Positions 1 to 8,370 of a stretch of DNA of 64,000 nucleotides are shown here, piece by piece. Source of the stretch: Pseudoxanthomonas gei (lineage in GTDB: Bacteria > Pseudomonadota > Gammaproteobacteria > Xanthomonadales > Xanthomonadaceae); contig NZ_QOVG01000010.1 in the NCBI RefSeq assembly GCF_010119615.1, positions 81,970 through 145,969 of the forward strand, read 5' to 3'. The notes under the pieces are model-generated. The model saw nothing but the letters and a program-made list of their open reading frames with translations, did not search any database and was not told where the DNA came from. Within the stretch, counting starts at the first letter, position 1. The number at the start of each line of letters is the position of its first letter. The translations under genes and the position numbers were made by a program.

Positions 1-1167
1 GGCAGCGTGCGCTGGGCCGGCGACAGCGTACGCGTGGCCGCCGACCTGATCGATGGACGCACCGGCTTCAGCCGCTGGACCCAGATCTTCGAACGCAACA
101 TCGACGACGTATTCGCGGTGCAGCGCGAAATCGCCGCGACGGTCGCCTCGGCATTGGCGGCGCGGGTGGTTGCCCCGGGCACCGCCACCGACGAACGCGC
201 GGCGTCGGGCGGCACCGACAATGTCGCCGCATTCGATGCGTTCCTGCGCGGGCGCGCGCTGTATGAGTTGAGCACCGACGAGGCCTCCGAACGCGGCGCG
301 CTGAAGCTGTTCGACGCGGCGATCGCGCTGGATCCGGAATACGCAGCCGCGCATGCCGCGCGCTCGCGTTCGCTGACCACGCTGGCCAACCAGTACGCGA
401 CGGTAGCCCAGCACGCGGCGATGTACGACCAGGCGGTGGTGGCGGCGCAACGCGCGGTCGCGCTGGCACCGGAGTTCGCCGATGCGTATTCCACCCTGGC
501 CTTTGTCTTGTTCCAGGGCCGGCTGGATGCGCGCGCGGCGCGCCCGCCGTTCGAGAAATCCGCGGTGCTCGGGGCAGGCGAGGCCACCGTGCAGGCGCGC
601 TGGGCGCAGTACTGCGCACGCACCGGCCGCGTGCGCGAAGCCGACGAAGCGATTGCCCGCGCGCTGGCACGCGATCGCCTCAATCCACTGCTGCACCGCG
701 CCGCCGGCGCCATCCACTACGCCGCGCGGCGCTACGCCGAATCGATACCGCCCGTGCGCAAGGCGCTGGAAATGAATCCCGGCCTGTCGCGCGCGCATGC
801 GTCCATTGCCGACGCGCTGGTCAACCTGGGCAGGCTGGACGAGGCGCGCACCGAGTACCGGGCCGAGCCGGTGACCGACTTCCAGCTGGCCGGGCTGGCC
901 ATCGTCGAACACCGCAGCAACAAGCTTGCCGCCGCGCGCACGGCCCTGGATCGGCTGGTCGCCGAGCTCGGCGATACCGTGCTGTACCAGCAGGCCCAGG
1001 TACTGGCGCAGTGGGGCGAAGTGGACGATGCCATGCTGCGCCTGCTGAAGGCGCGCGCGGCCGGCGATTCGGGGCTTATCTATGCGCGCAACGACCCGTT
1101 CCTGGATCCATTGCGCGGCGATCCGCGCATGCGCGCGCTGCTCGATGGAATTGGTTTCGAGGTCTGA
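1..1167 (+). CDS. TPR-repeat protein with FlgO-like segment, 5'-truncated by the window
   Basis: The reading frame is open from base 1, so the start lies upstream; the GTG at 7 is not the real start. The first ~45 visible residues (SVRWAGDSVRV, LIDGRTGFSRW, DVFAVQREIA) match the segment seen in large regulators where a winged-helix, kinase or adenylate-cyclase domain precedes a FlgO-like domain and TPRs. From about residue 75 to the end, alanine-rich helical pairs resemble TPR repeats (for example LDPEYAAAHAARSR and MNPGLSRAHASIADALVNLG), suggesting a protein-protein interaction role. The N-terminal effector domain is outside the window, so the output function cannot be assigned. Confidence 0.8.
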   Translation, partial: GSVRWAGDSVRVAADLIDGRTGFSRWTQIFERNIDDVFAVQREIAATVASALAARVVAPGTATDERAASGGTDNVAAFDAFLRGRALYELSTDEASERGALKLFDAAIALDPEYAAAHAARSRSLTTLANQYATVAQHAAMYDQAVVAAQRAVALAPEFADAYSTLAFVLFQGRLDARAARPPFEKSAVLGAGEATVQARWAQYCARTGRVREADEAIARALARDRLNPLLHRAAGAIHYAARRYAESIPPVRKALEMNPGLSRAHASIADALVNLGRLDEARTEYRAEPVTDFQLAGLAIVEHRSNKLAAARTALDRLVAELGDTVLYQQAQVLAQWGEVDDAMLRLLKARAAGDSGLIYARNDPFLDPLRGDPRMRALLDGIGFEV

Positions 1168-1296
1168 TCAGGCCGTACAGGCATGCACGTTGTAGCGGGC
1201 AGGGCGCGGTGCAAGAATGCGATGCGGCAAACAGGAAGTGGTCGCCGGAACAGGGGAAGGCGTGGTCTGGTTCCATCACTTCTGAGGGGTATTGCC

Positions 1297-1581
1297 ATGA
1301 AACACACGAAATTGGCGCTGTTCACCATCCTGTTGGTCGCCTGCCTGTCCGCCTGCAAGCGGGACGGGGACGCACCGGTTGTCGAGACGCCTGCACCAGA
1401 GCCGGTGGCCGCGCCAGCGGTAGAGCCGGCACCGGAGCCGGTCGCCGCGACGCCGACCACCACCACCGATCCTGCGGCGACGCCCGTGGCGCCCGCCGAC
1501 GCGACCCCGGCGGAATCCCAAGAAGATGAAGACACGCCGCACTCCGGTGGCGACAAGGTCGGCAAGCCGCCGACCAATTAG
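1297..1581 (+). CDS. small Pro/Ala/Thr-rich lipoprotein
   Basis: A 94-residue protein with a lipoprotein signal: MKHTK, a hydrophobic stretch, then the lipobox LSAC with Cys at about residue 20. The mature part is low-complexity (repeated PAPEPVA and TPTTTTDPA) with an acidic tail, typical of a flexible periplasmic or outer-membrane tether. The ATG at 1297 follows TGAGGGG, a reasonable ribosome binding site. An in-frame GTG/ATG from 1183 would add a leader without a signal peptide and is rejected. No enzymatic domain is visible and the function is unknown. It converges with the protease gene that ends at 1838. Confidence 0.7.
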   Translation: MKHTKLALFTILLVACLSACKRDGDAPVVETPAPEPVAAPAVEPAPEPVAATPTTTTDPAATPVAPADATPAESQEDEDTPHSGGDKVGKPPTN

Positions 1582-1690
1582 GTGGCGACGGTTCTGGCGC
1601 ACTCGTAACCGGTTGGCAAGCGCGGGCGTTGCACTTGCGCGCACTGCACCGCCTGCATTTGCCTCGCACCCTCTCCACAGGGGCCTTGCG

Positions 1691-1728
1691 GATTTGCTCT
1701 TGATCCAGCTTCCGGACAAGAGCAAATC
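1691..1728. terminator. hairpin between convergent genes, possible terminator
   Basis: A perfect 12-bp inverted repeat (GATTTGCTCTTG and CAAGAGCAAATC) with a 14-nt loop lies between the lipoprotein gene (+) and the protease gene (-). A T-rich run follows at 1741-1747. The position suits a bidirectional terminator, but the T tract is not adjacent to the stem, so the role is inferred. Confidence 0.45.
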
Positions 1729-1837
1729 ACCTTAAATCCCCTTTTTTAAAGCGTGGAAGACAGGTAGTGCTTCTTTTCAAACGGAGGGAGGAGACACGAA
1801 CCTTTTTGCGGAATTCGCCCGGCGATTGCGACGGCCT

Positions 1838-3349
1838 TCACGGCAAGCGGTTCTTTCCTGGTGGCAGCTTCATCGCGTCGCTGATCCATTGCGTATAGCG
1901 GTCGATGCGCGTGTACACGCCGGGGCGTCCGTCGCCTGCGCAGGCCTTCTTGCCCCAGCTGACGATGCCCACCAGCAATGGAGTGCCGTTGGTCAGGATC
2001 ACCGGACCGCCGCTGTCACCGCGGCAGGTGGACCGGGCCGGGTTGGATGCGCAGAACACGCCGTCCTTGATCTTCTGCGGACCATAGCCGGGACGTTGCT
2101 GGCAGACCGGATTGGGCATGGCCTGCAGGTCGACGCGCAACAGCACCGCGTTCATGGTGTTGGCCGCTTCGCTGCTGCCGGTCACGCCCCAGCCGGTGGC
2201 CGAGACAGGGATCGCCGGCGGCAGGGCTTTCTGGTTGAGCGGGATCTGCCGGATGCGGCGCGAGTCGATTGGCACCGGCTTTCCATCCGCAACGATGTGC
2301 ACCAGCGCGATGTCGTTGGCGTACATGTTCGGTGGGTGGTTCACGTCGTTGCTTTCGTTGTTGTACTGCGAATGGCGGACGATGCGGTCGATCCGGTAGA
2401 GCACGCCGTCGCCCTTGGAAATATCCTGCGCGCCGAGCCGCACCTTGAAGCCCTGGTCGACCTCGTTCTGGTCGATGCAGTGGGCGGCAGTCACCACCCA
2501 GTCCGGGGCGATCAAAGCCCCGCCGCAATAGTGCTGGCGCTGCCACGCGGGGCGCTTGTCGTTCGGCCTGGGCGGCGCAGCCGGATAGAGGATCTGCGCC
2601 TGCCACGGCACCGACTGTGCGGTGACCGGAAGCCCGCCAAAGGAATACACCGTGTCTTCGTCATCGCCGGGCCTGCGTGGGGGTTTGCGATCCGACTTGC
2701 CCGGGGTGCGCTTGCTGGTGCGGATGGTCGGCATGCTGCCGCCGGGCGAATCGGCGTCGGCCTGGCCGCCCTCGTCTTCCTCGACGACCTGCCACACCTC
2801 GTCGTTGCCGAAGACGCTGTGGTCGACCGGAATCGCATCGTCGGCCTCGTTGCCGTCATCAACCACCCAGCCGCTGGCCCAGGAGTCGTCGGCGTAGTCG
2901 TCGCCCGCTTCTTCGTTGGCGTCCTCTTCATCGGCGTCGGCACTGGCGCTGTCGCGTACGGCCGCGGGGGAATCGGCGTTCGCATCGTCATTCCCGCTGG
3001 CCGCGCCAGTGTCGGCGTCATCATCGGACTCGTCCTGCTGCTGCGCCGCTGGCGGGTCTTCCGCGTCGTCATCCGCCACCGGCCCAGCGGCGGACTCCTC
3101 CTCATCGGCCTGCGCTTCGTCTACCTGATCTTCGTCTGCGGGCTCCTCATCCGCGGGCTCCTCGTCGACATCGTCCGCCGGCTCTTCCTCGACCACGTCG
3201 TCCTCGTCGCCTTCTTCCTGCACCGTGGCGGAAAGCGCAAGCGCCTGCAGCGGCGGCAGCGCGAAAGTGGCAGGTGAAAATCCGCACAGGGCGGTGGCAA
3301 AAGCGGCGGCCAGCACTCGGATGCCGACGGGGGCGGGCAGCTTGGTCAT
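1838..3349 (-). CDS. secreted trypsin-fold (S1) serine protease with long acidic N-terminal region
   Basis: 503 residues. A Sec signal peptide occupies residues 1-30 (MTKLPAPVGIRVLAAAFATA). Residues ~43-205 are extremely rich in Asp, Glu and Ala, followed by a basic linker (TSKRTPGKSDRKPPRRP). The S1 domain runs from ~240 to the end, with the triad His290 (TAAHC), Asp346 (NDIALV) and Ser446 (GDSGGP). The residue at the chymotrypsin-189 position is Ser (ARSTCRGDS), which argues against trypsin-like Arg/Lys preference (inference). The start ATG at 3349 follows AAGGAAGT; a longer frame from 3508 lacks a signal peptide. The acidic block may act as a propeptide, a cation-binding segment or an intramolecular chaperone. 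Confidence 0.9.
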   Translation of the reverse strand: MTKLPAPVGIRVLAAAFATALCGFSPATFALPPLQALALSATVQEEGDEDDVVEEEPADDVDEEPADEEPADEDQVDEAQADEEESAAGPVADDDAEDPPAAQQQDESDDDADTGAASGNDDANADSPAAVRDSASADADEEDANEEAGDDYADDSWASGWVVDDGNEADDAIPVDHSVFGNDEVWQVVEEDEGGQADADSPGGSMPTIRTSKRTPGKSDRKPPRRPGDDEDTVYSFGGLPVTAQSVPWQAQILYPAAPPRPNDKRPAWQRQHYCGGALIAPDWVVTAAHCIDQNEVDQGFKVRLGAQDISKGDGVLYRIDRIVRHSQYNNESNDVNHPPNMYANDIALVHIVADGKPVPIDSRRIRQIPLNQKALPPAIPVSATGWGVTGSSEAANTMNAVLLRVDLQAMPNPVCQQRPGYGPQKIKDGVFCASNPARSTCRGDSGGPVILTNGTPLLVGIVSWGKKACAGDGRPGVYTRIDRYTQWISDAMKLPPGKNRLP

Positions 3350-3470
3350 TGCGACTTCCTTTGCGGAGGGCCCGGCGATTTGGCGCCCGCCGAACGGGCG
3401 CGTCAAGCCTGCGCGCAATGGCCGGAATGACCGCTGTTTTACGTGCCGGGCATGCAACGTCGGCCCATGT

Positions 3471-3947
3471 TCAACGCTGGTCGTTGCGCATGATGCGGGG
3501 CAGGGCATTGACCACCGCCAATGCGATCAACGTCGTGGCCAAGGCCATGATCTCCATGCCCATGCCCGCGGCCATGCCGACGGCGGAGACCATCCAGATA
3601 CCTGCGGCAGTGGTCAGCCCTTCGATGCGCTCGTCGCGCTCCAGCTTGATGATGGCTCCGGCACCGAGGAAGCCGATGCCCGAGACGATTCCCTGCATCA
3701 CCCGGGTGACGTCGGCGGGCGCGATGCCGGACAACAACGGCGCCATTACGAACAGCGCCGAACCAATCGAGACCAGGATGTGCGTCTTCAGGCCGGCGGA
3801 GCGGCCCTTGCGCTCGCGTTCCATGCCCAGCATGCCGCCCAGCAGGGCAGCGGTCAGCAGGCGGACCACCATCACGGTGATCTCGCCCGCGTCGGGCAGG
3901 GTGAATTCACTCGCCAATGCCTCGCCGATTTCTGCAGTCACGCCCAT
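3471..3947 (-). CDS. MgtC/SapB family inner-membrane protein
   Basis: 158 residues with four to five hydrophobic segments and family hallmarks: RLLTAALLGGMLGMERE near the N-terminus, GLKTHILVSIGSALFV, GIGFLGAGAI, and EGLTTAAGIWMVSAVG. MgtC proteins act in adaptation to low magnesium and intracellular or acidic stress, partly by regulating F-ATPase and phosphate uptake. This is the short form, without the C-terminal ACT-like domain. The ATG at 3947 has AGGGGAG upstream; extension to 4223 would overlap the divergent mipA-like gene's leader and is unsupported. It lies upstream of, and may be cotranscribed with, the protease (121 bp gap). Confidence 0.9.
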   Translation of the reverse strand: MGVTAEIGEALASEFTLPDAGEITVMVVRLLTAALLGGMLGMERERKGRSAGLKTHILVSIGSALFVMAPLLSGIAPADVTRVMQGIVSGIGFLGAGAIIKLERDERIEGLTTAAGIWMVSAVGMAAGMGMEIMALATTLIALAVVNALPRIMRNDQR

Positions 3948-4162
3948 GCGGTGCTCCCCTGGTTGCGCGTCTCGCCGCCGTGACTGGCGCGCGGACCTGC
4001 GGGGGATTGTGCGAATCGTGTCGTTAGCGTGACGTGGTGCGCACCGCGGAGCCTGCGCCAGCACGCTGTCCGGTCCTTCCCATCCTGCACACATGCCTGT
4101 CGCTATGGTCGCGGGCCGACCTGCCTTACCCATCCATCGATCCATTGCCTGGAGTTTCACGC

Positions 4163-5044
4163 ATGAATTCACACCGGTTGCTGCTTGTCCTGTGCTGGCT
4201 GGCCTGCCCCACGTCGTGGGCACGTGCCGAAACCCTGCAGCCGGATGCGCTGGTCGTGGCCTCTGAAGCCTCCCTTCCGGACCCCATGCAAAAACAGCCG
4301 GGCATGCCAGAGCAATATGAACTGCTTGAACCCGACGGCGTGTCCCTGGGCGTGGCGGTGGCTTCCAGCAAGGGCATCCTGCTGGGCGAGGACCCGCGCA
4401 CGCGGGTGGTGCCGGTGCTGGGCTACGAAGGCGAGCGGCTGTTCCTGCGCGGTCTGAGTGGCGGCGTGCGTCTGTTCCAGCGCGACGGGCTGGAGCTCAA
4501 CCTGCTGCTCGCCGCGCGCCTGGACAACTGGGACGCGCGTGACCTGGATGCGGCGCAGCTGGCGGCACGCGGCATCGACCGCCGCCTGCTGTCCGACCGC
4601 GAGCGTGCGGCCGAAGCGGGCCTGGGGCTGGCGTGGAAAGGCTCGGCGGGACGGCTGGGCCTTGAGGTGCGCACCGACATCAGCAACGCCAGTGGCGGAC
4701 GGGAAGTGGAGCTGGGTTACTCCTTCGCGGTGCCTGCCGGCAAGGGCCTGCTCGCCCCCGGCGTGGCCGTCAGCCATTGGTCCTACAAGTTGTCCGACTA
4801 CTACTACGGAACCTTGCCCGAGGAGGAAGCAGCGGGCGTGCCGCGCTATCGGCCGGGTGGCGCCGTGGTGCCGAGTGTCAGCGTCGCCTACCTGCGCGCA
4901 TTGCCGCAGCGCTGGCGTGTGTTCGGCGTATTCAAATACCAATGGCTGCCCAGCGCCATCGTCGATAGTCCGCTTGCCGAAGGAGACCGCGGCGTGCCTT
5001 CGCTGTTCGTGGGTGTGTCGCGTTCGTTCGCCTGGCCTCGCTGA
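4163..5044 (+). CDS. MipA/OmpV family outer-membrane protein
   Basis: 293 residues with a signal peptide (MNSHRLLLVLCWLACPTSWARA). The body has alternating amphipathic strands typical of a small outer-membrane barrel: RVVPVLGYEGERLFLRG near the start, SGGVRLFQRDGLELNLLLA, and a C-terminal strand ending in aromatic residues (GVSRSFAWPR). MipA in E. coli scaffolds murein synthases; other family members affect antibiotic susceptibility. The ATG at 4163 follows TGGAG; the longer frame from 4034 lacks a signal sequence. It is divergent from mgtC. Family call is firm, exact role not. Confidence 0.85.
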   Translation: MNSHRLLLVLCWLACPTSWARAETLQPDALVVASEASLPDPMQKQPGMPEQYELLEPDGVSLGVAVASSKGILLGEDPRTRVVPVLGYEGERLFLRGLSGGVRLFQRDGLELNLLLAARLDNWDARDLDAAQLAARGIDRRLLSDRERAAEAGLGLAWKGSAGRLGLEVRTDISNASGGREVELGYSFAVPAGKGLLAPGVAVSHWSYKLSDYYYGTLPEEEAAGVPRYRPGGAVVPSVSVAYLRALPQRWRVFGVFKYQWLPSAIVDSPLAEGDRGVPSLFVGVSRSFAWPR

Positions 5045-5125
5045 CAATGGCGGTGGCGCGTTGATGCCATGCCATCCGCAAGGCCGGCCGCGCCCTTCGC
5101 GCGGCAGGCGCGGGCGTAGGCGACC

Positions 5126-5196
5126 GTAGGGCGACGCGAGTCGCGAAGCACGGATTGCTGAAATGTCGAGGGCTTCGCGACTCGCGTCGCTCCTAC
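5126..5196. repeat. REP-like palindromic repeat, copy A
   Basis: About 70 bp with an outer inverted repeat: GTAGGGCGACGCGAGTCGCG at the left pairs with CGCGACTCGCGTCGCTCCTAC at the right around a short spacer. Copy B lies at 5390-5459. This is the type of extragenic palindrome dispersed in xanthomonad and pseudomonad genomes. The 450-bp gap 5045-5494 contains these two copies and no gene that I can support. Confidence 0.7.
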
Positions 5197-5389
5197 AATC
5201 ATGGGGTCGGCACCGGTACCGTCTGCACGCCGCGTTCGCGGCACATCATGGGCGTAGCGCGGAGTGATGATCAGCAGGAGCGCAGTGACGGGTTCGCGAC
5301 ACGCGTGCCGCGTCTGCAGCGCGTCGCCGGCAGTGTCGCGCCACACTGATCTACAAGGGCGACACAAGATTGCCAGCCATGGCGCAGGT

Positions 5390-5459
5390 GTAGGAGCGAC
5401 GCAAGTCGCGAAGCACGGATTGCCCAGATGTCCACGGCTTGGCGACTCGCGTCGCTCCC
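5390..5459. repeat. REP-like palindromic repeat, copy B
   Basis: This is a second copy of the element at 5126, in the same orientation. It begins GTAGGAGCGACGCAAGTCGCG, shares the inner AAGCACGGATTGC, and closes with GGCGACTCGCGTCGCTCCC. The two copies differ by scattered substitutions in the spacer and stem. Confidence 0.7.
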
Positions 5460-5494
5460 GATTGATGTGGGAGCTGTTGCTTGAACTGCTGCGC

Positions 5495-6130
5495 TTACGG
5501 CTTGGGCGTGCCCTGCAGTTTTTGTGCTTCAGCCAGGTGCATGGCCAGGTGTTCGCGCGTGGTGCCAAGGTGATTGCGTATGGCGCCGGGCGAGCCGAGC
5601 AGCAGGAGCCGGGTGTCGAACAGGGCCAACACGTCGGTGTGGCCCTTGACCATGGCGTCGACGTAGGCGGCCTCGTACTCCTTGCCCGATTTCCTGCCCA
5701 GCTCGGCCAGTTCGCTGGCGCCCTTGTCCTTGAGTGCCTGCACCTCGGGCCCATCGCTCACCGCGCCCAGTGTCTTGGTCTGTGCAAGGTTGTCGCCATG
5801 CTCTTTCTCCATCAGCTTGGCGTAGTCAAGCACCGCGCCGGTCACCTTCTTTTCGTAAGCCTGCTGCGCGAGCCTGATTTCATGGTCGTCCACCGCCGAC
5901 AACAGGCCAAGGACCAGCGCGTCCTTTACAGCGGGCGTGGAAGTCGCGGTGACGGCAGCCGGGGTCGCCGCGACGGCCGGTGTGTCGGTAGCCGGTTCCG
6001 TTGTCGCGGCTGGCTGGGCTGCCTCGGTCCTGGCGGCGGCTTCGGCAGGCGTGTCCGCCGGGTCGTTGCGCTTGCACGCGGTGGCAAGGGCGACGGTCAG
6101 CAGGCTCATGGCCACTAATGGAATTTTCAT
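5495..6130 (-). CDS. DUF4142-domain lipoprotein
   Basis: 211 residues. It has a lipoprotein signal (MKIPLVAMSLLTVALATAC, lipidated Cys19), a low-complexity Ala/Pro/Thr linker (~25-65), then an all-helical DUF4142 domain: VDDHEIRLAQQAYEKKVTG, VLDYAKLMEKEHGDNLAQ, GKEYEAAYVDAMVKGHTDVL and EHLAMHLAEAQKLQ. The conserved EHGDN/KGH histidine and acidic pattern is typical of this ferritin-like four-helix family. Members are periplasmic and often stress-induced; biochemical function is unknown. It has its own ATG start and no close operon partner. Confidence 0.85.
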   Translation of the reverse strand: MKIPLVAMSLLTVALATACKRNDPADTPAEAAARTEAAQPAATTEPATDTPAVAATPAAVTATSTPAVKDALVLGLLSAVDDHEIRLAQQAYEKKVTGAVLDYAKLMEKEHGDNLAQTKTLGAVSDGPEVQALKDKGASELAELGRKSGKEYEAAYVDAMVKGHTDVLALFDTRLLLLGSPGAIRNHLGTTREHLAMHLAEAQKLQGTPKP

Positions 6131-6211
6131 GATCTATACCTCGTGTGTGCTGTTGCCCGTGGTAACCGAACCATGTCCCCATCGACGTTAAGCGCGTGCT
6201 AAACGGTGCGC

Positions 6212-6934
6212 TCATGAATCCTCTTCGTTGAACTCGTCTTCATCCTGTTCCAGCGCCTCGTCCGCTTCCAGCGGGTCTGCAGGTTCCAGCAACAGGTAAT
6301 CGTCGCGTTGTGGATCGCGGATTGCGCGCGACACCGCATAGGCCTCAAGGACCGGCTGCTCGCTGTTGAGCAGGAAGTGCCTGGCAAACCAGCGCTGCGG
6401 ATCCAGCCAGCGCAGCCAGCGATCCGGCGGCAGGAAGACCGGTCCGTCGGCCACCAGTGGCGGCGGAATCGCTGCATTGGCATGGGTGAGCACGCTGAAG
6501 CTGCACAGCGGCGTCCCACCTTTTTCCCAGCATTCCCAAAGTCCCGCCACCATCAGCGCGTGGCCGTCGCCGGACTGGATGAAATACGGCCGCGCCGGTT
6601 TCACCGTGCGATCCCATTTGTAGTAGCCGTTCAGCGGTACCACGCAATGACGGGTTTCCCAGGCCTGCTTGAACAGGCGGCTGTGGGCGGCGCGCTCCAG
6701 CCTGGCGGTGACGGTGGTGTAGGGCGTCTCCGCAGTTTTCGACCAGCGCGGGATCAATCCCCACTGGAATTCCTTCACCACCGGTGTATCACCTTCCAGC
6801 ACGATCACGCTGGCCGGCTTGCGCACCGCGATGTTGTAACGGTCAGGCGCGCTGGCAAGCGCCTCGCGCAAGGTGGCGGGAAATTCCGCTGCGAAGCCGT
6901 CGCCGGCCGAGAACGCCTGCACGAACCTCCGCAT
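6212..6934 (-). CDS. SRAP (YedK/HMCES-like) protein lacking all catalytic residues
   Basis: 240 residues with the SRAP fold signature: RYNIAVRKPASVIVL, FQWGLIPRW, HSRLFKQAW, CVVPLNGYYKW, FSVLTHANAA, FLPPDRWLRWLDP. SRAP proteins crosslink to abasic sites in single-stranded DNA through Cys2, assisted by an Asn, a Glu and a His. Compared with E. coli YedK, this protein starts MRRF instead of MCGRF (no Cys2), has Thr76 for the Asn of INAR, Lys106 for the Glu of FEW, and Val161 for the His of DIHDRRP. The C-terminus is acidic. It therefore looks like a pseudo-SRAP, perhaps DNA-binding only. No alternative start restoring Cys2 was found. Confidence 0.85.
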   Translation of the reverse strand: MRRFVQAFSAGDGFAAEFPATLREALASAPDRYNIAVRKPASVIVLEGDTPVVKEFQWGLIPRWSKTAETPYTTVTARLERAAHSRLFKQAWETRHCVVPLNGYYKWDRTVKPARPYFIQSGDGHALMVAGLWECWEKGGTPLCSFSVLTHANAAIPPPLVADGPVFLPPDRWLRWLDPQRWFARHFLLNSEQPVLEAYAVSRAIRDPQRDDYLLLEPADPLEADEALEQDEDEFNEEDS

Positions 6935-7267
6935 CTCAGGTGCGCCTTCGAGACATCACCCGCTGCCCCACCGCCAGGGTGAGCAGCAGGATGCTGGTGG
7001 TGACGATGAAGGCCCGGTCTTGAGTCTGTGCCCGGATCTGTCGCGACAACGTGCCCACCAGGATCGGCGGGGCCAGCCGGTCGCTCAGGTGCGGCGACAT
7101 TGCGCTGGGTCACATTGCGACGAACAGGAGGGTTTGCCCATGGGCGGGTCTCCGCATCTAAGGTCGCCTGCAATATGCGTAGCTGCTGGAAAGCGGGCGT
7201 GATGGCCTTCACGTGCCGCTTCCACCGGCGCGCAAGAATCGCCTGCCTGCCCAATGCGTTCCACGTC
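6935..7267. other. intergenic stretch, no feature recognised
   Basis: This 333-bp stretch lies between the divergent SRAP gene and xthA. It presumably holds both promoters. No credible gene, hairpin with T tract, or known RNA motif was seen. An in-frame extension of xthA back to an ATG at 7202 is possible but does not match the usual family N-terminus. Confidence 0.4.
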
Positions 7268-8128
7268 ATGCCCGCCAAGCGCCTCAAGGTCGCCACCTTC
7301 AACGTCAATGGGATCCGCTCGCGCCTGCCGCATCTGCTGGCCTGGCTGGAGAAGGAGAAACCGGACATCGCCTGCCTGCAGGAATTGAAGTCGGTGGATG
7401 CCGGTTTCCCCATTGATGAGATACATGCCGCCGGTTATGGCGCGGTCTGGAAAGGACAGAGCGCCTGGAACGGGGTTGCAGTGCTGGCACGTGGCGTGGA
7501 CCCGGTGGAAAGCCGGCGCGTGCTACCGGGCGATGCGGCCGACGAGCAGAGCCGTTACCTGGAAGTGGTCGTGCACGGGCTGGTGGTGGCCTGCCTGTAC
7601 CTGCCCAATGGCAACCCGCAGCCGGGGCCGAAGTTCGACTACAAGCTGGAATGGTTCGACCGTTTCATCACCCATGCCGCGTCGCTGTACGCAAGCGGGC
7701 ATCCGGTGGTGCTGGCGGGTGATTTCAACGTGGTGCCGACCGATTTCGACATCTACGACCCCAAGTCCTGGCGCAAGGATGCGCTGCTGCAACCGGAAAG
7801 CCGCGCCAGGTACGAGACCTTGCTGCGGCAGGGCTGGACCGACTCGCTGCGGTTCCGGCATCCGGATGAGCGCATCTACACCTTCTGGGATTATTTCCGC
7901 CAGCACTGGCCGCGCAACGCCGGCCTGCGCATCGACCACCTGCTGCTCAACGACGTGCTGGCTCCGCGTCTGCACGCGGCCGGCGTGGACACCTGGGTGC
8001 GCGACCTTCCCAAGGCCAGCGACCACGCACCCACCTGGATCAGCCTGGACCAGGCGCCGGTGAAAGCAGGGAAAGCCACGAAGACTGTCAAGGCAGTGAA
8101 GGCCGCGCCCGCGTCGCGCAAGCGTTGA
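7268..8128 (+). CDS. xthA: exodeoxyribonuclease III / AP endonuclease
   Basis: 286 residues of the exonuclease-endonuclease-phosphatase fold. It hydrolyses DNA 5' of abasic sites and degrades duplex DNA 3'-5' in base excision repair. Motifs: ATFNVNGIRSRL at the N-terminus (metal/phosphate Asn), CLQELK (metal-binding Glu39), LAGDFNVVPTD, RIDHLLLND and the catalytic SDHAPTW near the C-terminus. A Lys/Ala-rich tail after ~260 (KAGKATKTVKAVKAA) exceeds the core domain and may bind DNA. The ATG at 7268 gives the canonical family start; an upstream ATG at 7202 is an alternative with a better ribosome site. Confidence 0.93.
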   Translation: MPAKRLKVATFNVNGIRSRLPHLLAWLEKEKPDIACLQELKSVDAGFPIDEIHAAGYGAVWKGQSAWNGVAVLARGVDPVESRRVLPGDAADEQSRYLEVVVHGLVVACLYLPNGNPQPGPKFDYKLEWFDRFITHAASLYASGHPVVLAGDFNVVPTDFDIYDPKSWRKDALLQPESRARYETLLRQGWTDSLRFRHPDERIYTFWDYFRQHWPRNAGLRIDHLLLNDVLAPRLHAAGVDTWVRDLPKASDHAPTWISLDQAPVKAGKATKTVKAVKAAPASRKR

Positions 8129-8370
8129 GTCCTGCCAGCGTGGCGGGACCCGTGGATCCAGGTCGCCGGCTGCTGGTGACGCCAGCAGCATCAGCGGGAG
8201 TAGTCGCGGTGCTGCTCCAGGACGCGCCGCGTGCGCCAGGACCATCAGGCCTGCCAGCTGCACGCTGGATCGCCTATTCACGGTAGCCGACCGGTGGTCG
8301 CCTAGAATGCAGACGCCGCTGGTGGACGCAGCTTGCTGCGCCACGCTTCGCCCGCCCAGGACCCAGCCTC

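Noticed and set aside
1826..3277. 483-residue + strand frame opposite the serine protease
   Set aside because: It has Val/Arg-rich shadow composition caused by the acidic region on the other strand. The protease frame has signal peptide, triad and ribosome site.
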